Source: Cheilinus undulatus
Lineage: Eukaryota; Chordata; Actinopteri; Labriformes; Labridae
Length of the DNA stretch: 64,000 bases
Direction of reading: 5' to 3'
Assembly (NCBI RefSeq): GCF_018320785.1
Contig: NC_054876.1
Coordinates: 23,582,212-23,646,211, forward strand
Shown here in pieces: positions 13,936-26,066 of the stretch. Both the position numbers and the translations under genes were made by a program. Each line of letters opens with the position of its first letter. Within the stretch, counting starts at the first letter, position 1. The notes under the pieces are model-generated. The model saw nothing but the letters and a program-made list of their open reading frames with translations. It made no database searches and was not told the origin of the DNA.

Positions 13936-16784
13936 TGCTGAGACAAGCTCTCTAATACAGCGTACCACGCTCTCCTTCATTAAAAAGGTCATCACTTGTT
14001 GATGACCTCTCCCCCCTTTTTTGCTATCAATATAAACCAATATTAATCCATCCAGAAAATCAAAAAGAGGGACATCTCTGAAACAAAATCAAAATAATCA
14101 GCACCATAAATACTATTTTTGCACCATAATAAGCGTTATGCTCTAGCATGCTCACTTCAATCAACTAAAACACTGAAGAAGGCACATGAATAAAAGCTGC
14201 CTCAGTATTGTAGGCCTAAATAATTCAGCCAAGTGTCTTTAAAAGATGCCAATTAGGCATGGGATAAGAACAATAAACACTTTTGGCTTCTTGAAGTAAA
14301 GACACATGTGAGTAGAGCAGAGATAATTACTTTGCAGTAGAAAACTGTATAAAACTTGTCCATGCTCTGCTGCACTAAAACAAATGTAGACTAAAATGAA
14401 CCACGTTAAGTTCAAGGTATTTTGTGACTTTAATTTGGAGTGGTACCAAAATGTGGCACCGAAATCTGTTTTTTGATTCAAATCAGTACAAATCAGATGT
14501 CTTGGCACCAATGCCACATTGGTACCAGACTACGGCACTAATCCCTACACAGCTACAAAAAGTTCTTCGACTGTACTGTTAGTTTTCATTACATTTCCTC
14601 TCATTGTTTGGCTCAGATCATCTTCTGATAATCCAGTGCACACAACACTGCAAGTAAAGCATAAAAAGGTTTTACAACTGTGTTATAACCCCTTTCTAAA
14701 ATCATAACAAATTAAAGCTAAACCCCTAAAAAATGATATCATATATATGACATACATCAGCATTATAAGAGCTACCTTTTATGAAAAACAATTTTTGAGA
14801 ATTAAAAAAAATATATATTTGAGGTACAATATATATTTTTAGTTTTACTCATGTCATGTCCCATCTGTTAACAAAGAGGAGGTTGAGCTTTTGACCTATA
14901 CTGCAGTCAGTCAGTGGTGAGTGCTCCAAATGTTTAACTTCACTCTCATTCAAGGCCTAAAGTCAGATTAAGAGTTTGATATTTTCAAGGAAATGTCCAG
15001 TGTTCGTACCTTGACACTTGGTGACCAGCAAATAGCAGCAGAGCCGTAAGAACGTACAGGTAGAGTTTAACCAGGTGTTGGCGAGGCAGAGTCAGGAGCA
15101 CCAAGCTCAGAATGTAACCTACAAAATATTCACAGATTCACACACAAAAGACAGAACTCATCAATCACTATAGTAGAGACAAGAGAAACCATGTGCATTA
15201 TGAAAGCATCTTCATTATTTCCTGTTTGTTGACCACAAACTGTTTTCAGTCACATAAGCGATCTGCTTAACGTGCGTGTGTATGTGGCAGATGTTTCTTA
15301 TGTAACAGCATGGAGCTATTTTTGACAATCAGCCGTTAGGCTTATCGAGAAATAGGCTTCTACCTAAAAACAAAGTTTAAAAAAAAGTCAGTGCATAGCA
15401 ACAGTTAGTTTGGTTTTAGGGCCTCTCATTTATTCTGTCTGCCCACCCACAGCACCCATCAGCACATACCAAGCCCATTGGCTCATTAACCAACTGCAGC
15501 CAAATCTGACACCACAACCACAGACAAACACACAGAGAGAAAGAAAATCTACTCTGCTTTCAGTTAGCCATTTCATGTCAACATCATTAAGATACCTGAA
15601 ATTACCACCAGATTATATTTCACAAGTATTTGTCTTAATGATTGGATCTGTGGCAGTCTGACTGGTGTGGCATGATCCACGATGGCAGTCAATCTTCAAA
15701 GTAGCATACCTACCTTTTGTATCCTGTTTACAAGGTGTGGCATTGCTTGAATCACATGTGAGGAGCAGCAGATAAAGTTCAGCAAAACTCATGTAAAGAC
15801 ATTCTCTTGAAAACATTTACTAGAAATGACTAAACCAAAACTGGTAACCTAACTGTTAATCCAGCAACAATAAGGAAGAGGGTTTTAAATCTACATTTGA
15901 GATCATCACTTTTCTTTCTTCAAACACGAAGTTACAGCACTCTCAGAGAGGCTGTATGTTTGTTTTATCCTGTTTTCTGGTTGTGTTTGACAGAGCCACC
16001 AAAATACTGCAAACTTGTTTTACTGGTAAAATTTACTCTCACTGCAAAAATGCCACCACTTGAACCAAAGCAATACAGCTGGATTATGGCTGTATCCATA
16101 TATAGTTTACTGTCAAGTGAAACAGTTTTGTTGAGGCAGCACTTGTCCTGGTGCCACACAACCCCTCCTGACTCTCCTGATATCACTGCAAAGCACAGCC
16201 TCATGGCTCCCTGTCTGCACAGTGTGTGCTGAGGTACAACAAAGATGGAGGGGCAAAACGGAAGAAAGCAATGCAAATCTTACTAAAGCCCTATTCAGAA
16301 ATACACAAAACTAATGAAATGCCCTTAATTTTTCAAGGTGGGTTGCATGAGTGCACACAATGTTATTTTCTTGTCCATATTTTTCTAGATAAAATTTCCA
16401 TGAAAAATGAATGCCAACAACCACTGCTTCATTATCAAAGTGTCCAGTGATGTGTGGTGTAAACTGGGCACAGCATTAATATAATCTGTTTCACAACAAT
16501 CCAACAAAATTCATTCATACATAGGGGCTGCATTTTTAGGGACATAAGCAGTAACAGTGTGTCTATGTATGTTTAGTGTGTATGTGATACCAATACTGAC
16601 CAACATAGTGCAGGTAGAGAGCCAGGTATTTGTACTGAAACAGGGGGTTGTTAGAGAGGCTGGAGCGCTGGATCTTCTGGAAGAAGGAGCTGACGTCCCA
16701 GCGGTACAGGACATCCAGCAACATAATGCTGGGAACACGAAGACCCACATTGAGCACCGCCTCTACACGGTCCTTCACTGCCAT
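6883..16784 (-). CDS. rnf145: RING finger protein 145 (ER-membrane E3 ubiquitin ligase), 11 coding exons
   Basis: Coding exons in transcript order are 16784-16601, 15118-15010, 13531-13440, 12705-12470, 12294-12119, 8962-8822, 8736-8554, 8373-8226, 8119-7997, 7883-7650 and 7515-6883. All junctions are GT-AG and phases match, giving 752 residues. The start is the ATG at 16784, beginning [19 protein letters not shown], which matches the vertebrate RNF145 N-terminus. Exons 1-9 encode the multi-membrane-spanning TRC8-type region. A RING-H2 finger follows at about residues 537-574 (CAIC, then C552, H554, H557, C560, and CPLC at 571-574), followed by a Ser/Pro-rich acidic tail of about 180 residues. 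Known role: sterol-responsive ligase in the ER membrane, implicated in HMG-CoA reductase and SCAP control. RNF139 is the closest alternative, but the RING core ([20 protein letters not shown]) is RNF145-like. Which teleost paralogue (a or b) cannot be decided. The motif written YLYF in mammals reads YLYV here at residues 81-84. Confidence 0.96.
8963..11539. other. rnf145 intron 5, repeat-bearing
   Basis: This is intron between coding exons 5 and 6 of rnf145. No exon is visible. It contains the three-copy tandem repeat at about 9990-10690. At about 9630-9700 a fragment shares the words CTGACACGCCAGATTGA with the repeats at 44190-44280 and 60300-60400. At about 10920-11090 there is a GTTCC/GGAAC-rich fragment resembling old fish hAT elements. 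The intron continues past 11539 with a complete hAT element listed separately. Confidence 0.5.
9990..10690. repeat. About 205-bp tandem repeat, three diverged copies
   Basis: Three consecutive units share ordered blocks. AGTGTTGCTCTCTGCGC and close variants occur at 10104, 10304 and 10517. Each is followed by a TGCCGCTGTGGC-like block, then AATCACTCCACTA, then ATACAA(G/T)CA(C/T)TCACA. The spacing is 200 then 213 bp. The copies differ by substitutions and small indels, so the array is not young. The 173-residue plus-strand open frame across it (9849-10370) is a by-product of the repeat and has no domain. Confidence 0.8.
11540..12070. mobile_element. hAT-type MITE with 8-bp target duplication
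   Basis: This 531-bp element starts CAGTGTTAATGTC and ends with the near-inverse, ATTCACACTG. It is flanked by the perfect 8-bp direct repeat ATACTGTC at 11532-11539 and 12071-12078, the duplication length of hAT transposons. The interior is built from many short GACTAAAA-type words in both orientations and has no coding capacity, so it is non-autonomous. It sits in an rnf145 intron, ending about 50 bp from the exon at 12119-12294. Confidence 0.92.
13857..13933. repeat. (TA)n microsatellite, about 38 units
   Basis: This is an uninterrupted TA dinucleotide tract of about 77 bp in the rnf145 intron between the exons at 13440-13531 and 15010-15118. Open frames of poly-Tyr/Ile crossing it on both strands are artefacts. 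Tracts this long are normally highly polymorphic. Confidence 0.97.
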
Positions 16785-18456
16785 GGCCTCAGCTTAGCCT
16801 CTGATCAGCAGGCAGAACTGACCACTAAGATGGGATGTAAACAGTCGGTGCACTGCAGAGAAAGAGAGACAATACACAAAATGAGGACGGATATTTCATG
16901 AGTTATAGTTTGTAGTGTAAACTTTCCCGCAGCAGTTATAAAAGGACAGCAATAAATGAGGAAATATATAACTCTGTCACCATTGTGACAGGAATTGTGG
17001 GTCAAGGTTGATAAGCTTTTGGATAGCAGAGGCTAAAGCTTCCAAACAGTGATGTTTTGCAGAATAAATGAAAAAACACTGCAAGTTATCTAAACTTGGC
17101 AGCAAGTTCATAAAAGCAAAACTGCAGAGCTAATGATTTTAGGTGTGGTGGTTAAACAGCGAGTTAAAAACCACATTGGGTAAACAGACAAAACACTGGA
17201 GTTCACTTTGTTGGCTGCATTGCTAAGACACATGAATCTTCCAGTGGTGTTTCAAAAGACACAAAACACTTGTGAGGCTTTCCATTACATGGCGGGGCTT
17301 GGCTTGACTCTGCACAGCAGCCCAGCGGAGCAGAGGATTTGCTTTTCCACCATAACCGAGCTAGCCGTTTGAGGGCGCATGTAGAGCTGATGATGCAGCG
17401 TTTTGAGTCCTCCTCAGTCTCTCTACACCGTCTGATCTGAATGACTTTACATCGTTTTAAAGCAAAAATCAAACTGTTGACTGACAGCGCTGCAAGCTGC
17501 TCTTTTCACATTCTCTCTCTCCCAATCTCCACGATTAGTAAACAAACAATAATTCACGCTTAGCATCAAACGGAGAGGATTTTCCTGCATAAAGGTTAAA
17601 GAACAGTCTCCTCATTATTGATTTGTGGGTCTCTAAAGAGCAGAAAATGAACACAATCACATTTTACTGGAGCGCAAGTTAATAAATTAAAGACAGACTC
17701 CGTCATAGGCTAAATGTTTCGAACATCTACAGCATTTTATATTTTCAAAGCCTAGAATTCATTTTTCAATAAGAAGGGGTCAAACTTTTGTTATTAGTAG
17801 GTGGAGAAAAAGGTGTATTCCTGGATCTGTGCCTGGTCCTTCCCGATCTCACCCGTCAGTGTGAGAAGCCCTGTGCAACTATCGGACCGTAGCATGCACA
17901 AAAATCTGGAGTTTTGGTCTTGTGTCATAAATGTTTAAGTCATACAGTGAATGCTGACACCACTGTAACAGAGTTATGGACAGCTGGAGTAGAGGCATGG
18001 ATAAAACGTATTTCCCCCATCTCCTCATGGGGTGAAAATTTATCATGGAGGGGTATCAGCAGCAGAAGGGGTAAATCCCCCCAGCAAATCGGGCCCAGCA
18101 AAGCGCTTCGACGTCAGCTTGGCACATTTGGAGGTGGGACTGGCCTGCTTTGGCCCTGCTCATGAGCAGGGCCTTTGAGATTGTGATAATTGATGTACAT
18201 ATGTATTTTTCACATTTTATTTGATTAAAAAATAAGAAACAGACTGAAAGTAAAGCTGATGTCTCTTCATGATCTATATTTACGTGAAAAGTGCCCTGCT
18301 ATTGCTCCTGACACTTTAAAATAGTTAATGTGGCAGTGAGTAAAGAAACTGAACACTGCTGATCCTCCCTCAGGTGTTTGAATCACCACTTACCCCACAG
18401 TATAAAACCAATGCATCTTTGCATCCCTAGAATCAAAGGTATAAGAATTTTAACAA

Positions 18457-19719
18457 TAAGGGTGGGACAAAAAATCGATACACTGAAATATCGCGATACT
18501 TCCTGGCGTGATACTGTGTCGATATTTTAAAATGCAGTATCGATATTTAATTAATTAGCTAATTCTTCACTTTGCTGGTGCAGTAGTTTGTGTTGTAATT
18601 TCACCCCCTGACCGCTAGTTGGCGGCAGGCATCGACAGCTGGCAGTTGACTCTTGCCTCTTCTCTCTTGAGACAAGGAGATCACGCGAGACTTCCGGTCT
18701 GCGTGAGCCGGTTGCTTGTACCTACCCAGCAGAGCAACTTCTGCTGCATTCATAGTGGATGTGTGGACTTATTTTGGCTTCCAAAACATTAAAGACAGCA
18801 CAAACTTAGACAGGAGTTAGACAGTCATTCGCAAGATATGCCACGCCAGAGTAAAATACTCAGACAACACGACAAATCTACGAGTTAGGCATCATCGCGT
18901 TAGCGCTACAGCTAACAGTTAACGTCAACAAACAAGCCCGCTGAAGCTATCGCTGGTCTCTACTCGTGCAACCATAATCACAGTCATTTTATTTGTAAGG
19001 ACCTGTCCCGTGTAGTGTCGTTAAGAATGACGGCTTTGGTAACACAAGAAAGAAACACTGGCCTGTCACATCATGCCCTTCGCAAAACAAAGTCCATCGG
19101 TCCTTAAAGCTGGACGTGACGATCAGCTCGTCTCCATAGTCTCCCTCCACAAACACATGATGTGATGACATAAAAAACTGATAAAATATGAAATATAAAG
19201 GATTGGAGTACATTCACTGTATAATAATGTATTCCCTTTTTCTTAAAAAAAAATCACGGTAGCATTTTAATTCAGTGCAACAAATGGGGAAAATCCTCAT
19301 CTTCAGATTGAACAAATATAGGTAAAATGCAAGATGATGCAGGACTATATATTTTTAAATAGCTTAATTCTACATTGTTAAATTCAATATTAACTTAAAA
19401 TTACATAAGTTATACATATTTATACTACACACATATGTATAGACTTTATGCACTTCATATTCAGTATTTAGCTCAGTCTGTGTCAAATTCTGTGAAATTG
19501 ATACTAAATTGTTGTGAATAAACTGAGAAATCCTGCACTTGACCATTTTATAACTATTTTGTATTCTCTAGTTAGACATATTCTGTGACGTATTGTTACA
19601 CAATTTTCTTGCAATATATCGATTGTCGCAGTATCGCTGTGTCGTGATAATATCGGTATCGTGGACCATGTATCGCGTATCGTTTCGTATCATGAGGTAC
19701 CCTGTGATTCCCACCCCTA
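18457..19719. mobile_element. Non-autonomous hAT-type element, 1263 bp, with target duplication
   Basis: The termini are TAAGGGTGGGA on the left and TCCCACCCCTA on the right (inverse TAGGGGTGGGA). They are followed inwards by sub-terminal stretches rich in CGATA and TATCG on both sides. The flanks carry the perfect 8-bp duplication TTTAACAA at 18449-18456 and 19720-19727, which fits the hAT preference nTnnnnAn. No open frame inside resembles a hAT transposase; a 74-residue minus frame at 18989-19213 has no domain. The element therefore depended on a transposase supplied elsewhere. Confidence 0.93.
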
Positions 19720-20819
19720 TTTAACAACCTTCAAAAGTTTATTCCAAAGGTGGCATAATGGTGAAAACTAATGTGGAAAAACTACAAGATATGAATGTAT
19801 AGTAAGAGGGTAACATTCATCTTCCTGTAGCTAGTAGAAGAGCTGTGACAAAACTTCATTCACATCAGAACTGGAAATATTTCTAAGATCCTGAACTGAT
19901 TAAAAATACCCTAAATCGATACTTTCAAATATACGTCATTTCATCTTAAGTGCATTTTCAACAGCAGACAGTTTGAGCACATTAACCATAAGCTTGTATT
20001 TCCTCCATTCGTGGTCTCCACCCTCCCTCGTACACAGATGCAGCATGGGATAATGCTTTGTAAGCCACACTTCTAGTATTAGCAGTGCAAGCTTTTAGCA
20101 TCAGTAATGTTTATGGAAGTGTCTGATATACTGACATAAAAGCTGCACTGTCAATGAAGCCATGAGACACTTGGACCATCCTGTTTTCACTGGAGAAAAG
20201 TGTTACAACCAAGTGGATTCTACAACCCTCTGGGTAAGAGGAAGAATGGCCAGACTTGCATGCACAGTATGCTTGATAAAAGTAATGTATCCTTCTTCAA
20301 GAATGAGTCAGAAGCCCAAGTTCACATTATGCACCACCATCTGGGGGTTAAAATAAGCAGAACAGCCAGCAACTGCTGAGCAGCACAGACATTAAAGTTC
20401 ACATATCAACATATCATCTGTCATGGTTTGATGGTGACCATGTTAACCATATTGGTTAGACTAATTATGAACATTTTTTATCAGTACAGGTCTACAATCT
20501 CAGTCGAACGCTCTGTCTAAACTGTAAACGCAGACGCCCACCACTAAGCGCCACTGTAGTTGTTCTTACTGACTACTGCCTTGCTGCAACAATGTTCTTC
20601 AATCTGTTATCAACAACTGCTAACTGCTTAAACACTGATAGTGTATTGTATGAAGTTAAGTACTATTTTGATCTAGAAAAGAGGGATGAAGTTTTCCAGA
20701 GCCTGTGACAGGTTATACTCACATATAACCAAATCATTGAGAGATGAAATTTAGTACAGGAAGGAGGACGTTAACCTGCAAAAAGGTTAAAAGCTGGTGG
20801 TGCTAGCACTGCTAATGTT

Positions 20820-20910
20820 TAGGCCTATAGTCAACCAAAGAAAAACTTGGTCGACCAAAATCGCACCCAGGTACCAACCAAACTATTGGTCATTCAGGTA
20901 AAGAAAGAAA
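20820..20910. repeat. Fragment of an interspersed DNA element
   Basis: The words CTATAGTCAACCAAAG and TTGGTCGACCAAAAT are typical of the sub-terminal region of old teleost DNA transposons with GTCGACCAAA motifs. No matching right end or target duplication is found, so only a fragment is claimed. Confidence 0.3.
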
Positions 20911-21361
20911 AAAAAACATCACCTCATTGGGGACCAGTTTAATCCATAAAGGTTCCTCACTGCGCTTACTTGGTTCTCTAAATGATCCTGAAATTAACAT
21001 AACAAGCCTTTGGAATCATTAATACATTTTTTTAGGCTCATCACGTTGTACTAAGTAAAATAATCAATTAAGAGACGATCAGCGTGCACCTGCCTTTGAT
21101 AATAAGATCTCTGTTATCCCAGTGCGATAACTTTACAATTATATAGCCTACAAAATGACCTCAGATCATTGTTTTTGATTCATTTATAATGGTAATTAAT
21201 AACAGGATCACTTGATCCAGCCCACGCCGGGTCATTTACGAGCATAAAGCAGACAGCATGCAACGTTTATTTATGGAGGTGAGAGTGAAAAAGTTCCCTC
21301 ATCGGGACTTTATGACCAGCAGACATTGTCTTTTATCACCTCTGCTTTCTGTCTGTCTGTA

Positions 21362-21803
21362 AGGCCCTGTCCACACAGAAACAAATTCAGGTGTATACGC
21401 AAAAGTTTTTGTCATATCGGCATTTCATTCACATGGAAACGGCGTTTCTAGTGACTGTAAACGATACTTTTTGAAAACCAGTCCCAGAGTGCATGAATCC
21501 ATAAACGACTACCATTTCGTCTCTGTATGGACAGCTATCCGCATCTTTCTTGAAACGATTACGTCACACATAGCGTAGCTCTCTTAAGGCTAAAACGTCT
21601 TCTCCTCCTCTCTTTTCGTGCATTTCCGGGGCAGAATTACAGCGCCACTTACAGACTTGGGATATTCACCACATTGTTTTCAGTTGTTTGCAGTGGTTCC
21701 GTGTTTACGCAGATATTTCCTAAAACGATTCCGTCTTTATAGAAAACTTTTCCAAAACAAAACAGCAATATATATTGTTTTCATCTCCGTGTGGACGGGG
21801 CCT
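21362..21803. mobile_element. MITE with GGCCC(T/C)GTCCACAC inverted ends
   Basis: The left end AGGCCCTGTCCACACAGAAA and the right end TCTCCGTGTGGACGGGGCCT are inverse complements over about 19 bp with few mismatches. The interior has several repeats of ACGATT/AACGG type and no coding capacity. I could not read a clean target duplication, so the superfamily is uncertain (hAT or PIF/Harbinger). Confidence 0.75.
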
Positions 21804-23794
21804 GAGAGAAGCTAACGTGAACACTTCAATACAAACAGCCTGCAACTTTGTGACAAGTTGAAACAAATCCATTACCCTGAGCATGCTTTATTATGCCTCT
21901 TTAATCTCAAATAATAATTTTCAGCTCTTAAGTACACACCAGATTGGAGCAGATCCTGAAATAAGCACTTCTTTGAAACAAATTGGAACACATTGTGAAT
22001 CAGCAATCTGTTTGAATTGAAGATGTAAACCCGAATCAGAAATAGAATCAGACTGAATTGTGAGATAATGAAAGATTCACATCTCCTGTAGCAGACCCAA
22101 GCTGACCAAGGAAGTTAAAGTGTGTGAGTTCAAGCTGTTTCTGAAACATACAGCAATTTCACTAAGTGATGTTTTGCTGCTTTCTCTGAGTTTTTGTGTG
22201 CTTTTGCAAGATGGGTCAGTCAAAAGGTACACGTACTACAGCCAGATACAACTGAGTTTGTTTGGGTTCCTCCCCTCATTTACTTACACCTGCCAAAGAC
22301 ATATTTCTCTCTGCTGTTCATTTAAGGACACATGAAACACAGTCCTGGGAAATCTAGTCTGAATCGAGATGAAACTGCTAAGATCTGCATCCACATAAAT
22401 ACCACAAAGTTCTTACAGGTCCAAAAGTAAGGTAAGAGTATACAGTGCAGAACAACATATGAAAGCCCGGATGCTTTAAACAACTGCTTCACTGACCCAA
22501 CCATGATTTTCATAGCCAACTCCATCAGTCTAAATACAATCTAGACTTTGATCATACAAAAGTGTCAAAACTTGGCCAGCTCTACAGAACATATGAGTGC
22601 TTTAAAAAAAAAAAGTATGTTAAATTTCTGCCATCAACTAAAACAATAACACAATAAAAGTACAGATACAGTTTACAGTACAGTTTGACTTCAACTTCCT
22701 CCCTTAGTCCTCAAGCGCGTTTACGTGCCTGGGGTGAAGAGGTGAGAGGTGGGTCAGACACAGCCAGCAGTGACGAGTGAGGAGACGGACCCAGGTCTGC
22801 TTAGTGGCAATTTTCTTTTTAAAAAGCTGGTAAATGAAAGTTGAGATAAAATCAAACTTGTGGGCACATTCTGCAGTGAACTGTTGTTTACACTGAAGCA
22901 CAACAAGTTTCAAGTACCACCTTCAGGCAAAGCACATCTTTGCTAATGTTAGCAAAGATGCTAACAACAACACGGGATCAAGCCATGGTTATCAAGCTAC
23001 ACTGTCAGAGTCCAGCAGACCTGGATTTGGCCACAAAACTACAATGTCTAAGCTAACTAATGCAATCAGTAATGGGTCGCATTTCAGGCAGTTTGTCCAA
23101 GTAGGGTTACCATCGAGCATGCCATCGTGCATGCGCAAATGGGCCGTTGATCCAGTAGTGACCAACCAACTCGATATGGAAAACGCTAAACAGCAGGTTG
23201 GCCCTCTCGTTGGGAAATTTGAGTAAAAAAAAAACAAGACGGAACAGCTGACTGACATAAAGTATTATGCACATTCTGCAGGAAGGAGTTTTCTTTTCAC
23301 CAAAGCACTTCCAGCTTAAAACACAACATTAACGCGAATTTGTAATTGAATAGCCCTGGCATATATATTCCCTTCTTTTTTGAGTCTGTTTGCTTATGCA
23401 AAATGAAATGCGATTTATATTGATTAAGCAGAATGATATTTAATCATGATTAATCGAAATTAATCCACAGCAACCCTGTGATTAATCTGATTACAAATTT
23501 TAATCGTTTGACAGCACTAATATATATATATGAACCACCTTTTTTTGTTGTTAAGAACGCCATCTCCTGTACAACAAGAGGCTGAGCCAAGCAGCACTTT
23601 CCTACTTCTCCTACAGGAGAAGTGGGAAAATACACTGGCTTGATAGCTGTTTATGTTGGGGGATTCAGTCAAAATGTTCCAGGCTCACGGTGGCATCCTT
23701 GAATGTGTGGCAGCAAGGTACCCAGCTGTACCTGATGTTAAGGTTGTAAATTCTGCCAATATTCAAGGCCGGTGTATGAGTGATACTGCTGACA

Positions 23795-24262
23795 TACACT
23801 ACATTACCAAAAGTATTCACTCACCCATCCAAATAATTGAAATCAGGTGTTCCAATCACTTCCATGACCACAGGTGTATAAAATCAAGCACCTAGGCATG
23901 CAGACTGTTTCAAAACATTTGTGAAAGAATGGGTCGCTCGCAGGAGCTCAGTGAATTCCAGCGTGGTACTGTGATAGGATGCCACCTGTGCAACAAGTCC
24001 AGTCATGAAATATCCTCGCTCCTAAATATTCCGCAGTCAACTGTCAGTGGCATTATAACAAAGTGAAAGCGATTGGGAATGACAGCAACTCAGCCACAAA
24101 GTGGTAGGCCACGTAAAATGACGGAGCGGGGTCAGCAGATGCTGAGGAGCATAGTGTGCAGAGGTCACCAAATTTCTGCAGTCAATTGCTACAGACCTCC
24201 AAACATCATGTGGCCTTCAGATTAGCTCAAGAACAGTGTGTAGAGAGCTGTGGTTCCCAGCC
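23795..24262 (+). mobile_element. Tc1-like element, 5' fragment with broken transposase
   Basis: The left terminus reads TACACTACATTACCAAAAGT, a known type of fish Tc1 end. From an ATG at 23929 the plus strand encodes GRSQELSEFQRGTVIG and then NIPQSTVSGII, the N-terminal DNA-binding part of a Tc1 transposase. An in-frame stop interrupts it near 24065. The sequence stops resembling the family near 24262, and no catalytic domain or right end is present. This is a truncated, inactive copy of a family different from the one at 1965-3580. Confidence 0.85.
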
Positions 24263-25864
24263 CTTGGTCAATACAAATAATTAATTTGTGTTTCTTGTTC
24301 AAATTTAATATTTAGTTTTTACTGTTATCAGGATTTATAATGCCAACAAAGTTACAAGTACAGAAGGCCAAAAGGCCAAAATGTATGCACCAGTAAACAC
24401 AATTTTCAATATTACTCTTCCAACTAACTATCAAAGTGAGACACCTGGGCATATATGTGATTAAAACTTTCTTAAAGATTTCATAATGTTCGAACAGGAG
24501 GCCTGGGATTTAGTCTTTTATAAATAAGGTCAAATGTGAAATGATCTTGTTTTCCTCATTTAAAATTTTTGTTGGTTATTTTAAGTCCATAATGAGTTTG
24601 TAGCAGATCAAATTAGACCGAACCAAATCAAATCGAACCGAATTGTAGTGTATCTGAATTGGGTTTTGAATTGAATGGTCTTAAGAAGGACAGATTTACC
24701 CCCCTATTAACCTTATCAGCTAAGATCTGCTGATACTGTTACCATGCTGATAATATTATGCATCCCTAGATAGAAACAAAGGTATAATAACGGCACCCCA
24801 ATGTAAGATTTTTAAAGTGATAAATAAACTGTAACGGTCACTAACGGCAGCTTTAAAGACATCTGAGAAAAATCTAGTTTTTTTCAGGTCGTTTTCAACA
24901 AGTGCAACAGTCTAGTCGGTATAAAAGTGTCTAATGGGTTATCGATTAAGTTTGATCGTGCTTACGATGTGGCACGTGGAGGCTCAAGTCTCGAACTTCA
25001 TTTTAACTGTCATTTCAAATTTAACCGATTAAAGAGTTGCTGTTTCTTAACATTGTTGCAGAAGAGGACAGGACCCTGGTGTCTTACATAACTGAATTCA
25101 CCGAGACTACGGCTGGCCAGAGAGACATCACTCACAGAATCCAGCTTATATAACGCGTCCGTCTACCACTGTATTTTTAACTATGGTAATCCATTAACAG
25201 ATAGCTACATGGCATGAGGTGGTTGTATTTCACCTGTTTGGGTTTATTTACACCGTTACTTGCTCAGATAAAGCACCGAGCCTCCGAGCATTACGGATGA
25301 GTGAGTGCTGCATTGATTGTGGTACGCCATGAACTCTAGTAACCCCTCCGTCTCGACGGAAGAAAAAAAATCTCCCAGCTACGTCGCAAAAGACTGCTAC
25401 ACTTTGCTAATTTGACTGGTTTTAAGAGAGAAACTGATAAAGAGCAAAGGCCAACTTTCTCAGTTTGGTTTTCAAAAGCGTAAATGTGATGAGTTGGTGG
25501 TGTAGCCGTAGCAGTGTACGTGCTATATAGTGATGAAGAGCTGCATCAAGCACGGACCAGGCACGGAGCCAACAATTCATGCTAACGTAGTCAGCTAGCA
25601 TCGCTGTCAGTTAGCTACTGTCAACAACCAATCTTACTACAACACAACTGAGAATAAAATCACATTAACGCGTTAGCTCGAGTCAGAGCCCCTCCTTACA
25701 AAGCAGCATTCACACTCAGAGTTAGCGTGAACCATCGTCAGACTAGCACAACCCGTTCCCACTTTCTACTGAAGTCCAACTGTATCATTAGCCTAGCTAG
25801 CTATCACACTGTTAGGTATCCTGGGCTAGCTATGGCGACCAGCCAAGAAAAAAAGAGAACTTAC

Positions 25865-26066
25865 GGTGCAAGAACGAGGTTCGCAGTATGTACAACAGTT
25901 TCTGGGTGCGTTTCAGGTCGGATATCGACCATTTTAACTCGGCACCGCCCGAGTTAACGGTCCTCGCGATGGAAGCACGTCGCACTCAAAGGATGCGGCC
26001 GATCCGTTCATCTCACCTAGCAGCCATTACCCTGAAGTACCAAGAAAGATGTACTGGGCATGCGCA
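25865..26066 (-). promoter_or_regulatory. Candidate non-coding first exon and promoter of rnf145
   Basis: The minus strand has a strong donor, TTGCACC|GTAAGTTC, whose exon edge is 25865. Upstream is a CpG-rich stretch (about 25850-26010) unlike the surrounding AT-rich DNA. At 26058-26066 lies GCATGCGCA, an NRF1-type core motif common in housekeeping promoters. It faces the ublcp1 start about 0.9 kb away. Assignment to rnf145 is by position and orientation only. An upstream ATG at 25932 stays open to the donor (22 complete codons). The transcription start is not determined. Confidence 0.5.

Larger units (their letters stand above)
16785..25864 (-). other. Putative large first intron of rnf145
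   Basis: This stretch lies between the first coding exon and the proposed non-coding first exon. No other exon is visible. A splice acceptor must lie shortly upstream of the ATG; TTAG or ATCAG within about 16 to 55 bp of it are candidates. The contents are mostly repeats: a hAT element (18457-19719), a TIR-bearing MITE (21362-21803), a Tc1 fragment (23795-24262) and fragments of hAT-like sequence near 20820-20910 and 23400-23520. Parts such as 17200-18200 look moderately GC-rich but show no domain or splice pattern. Confidence 0.45.

Noticed and set aside
13751-14040. Open frames encoding poly-Tyr/Ile
   Set aside because: They are translations of the (TA)n microsatellite.
17203-18165. GC-richer open frames upstream of rnf145 exon 1 as an extra gene
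   Set aside because: No domain, no splice pattern and no start context. The region fits an intron with old repeats.
18989-19213. 74-residue minus frame inside the hAT element as a possible transposase
   Set aside because: No hAT dimerisation or catalytic motif is visible and the frame is far too short. The element is treated as non-autonomous.
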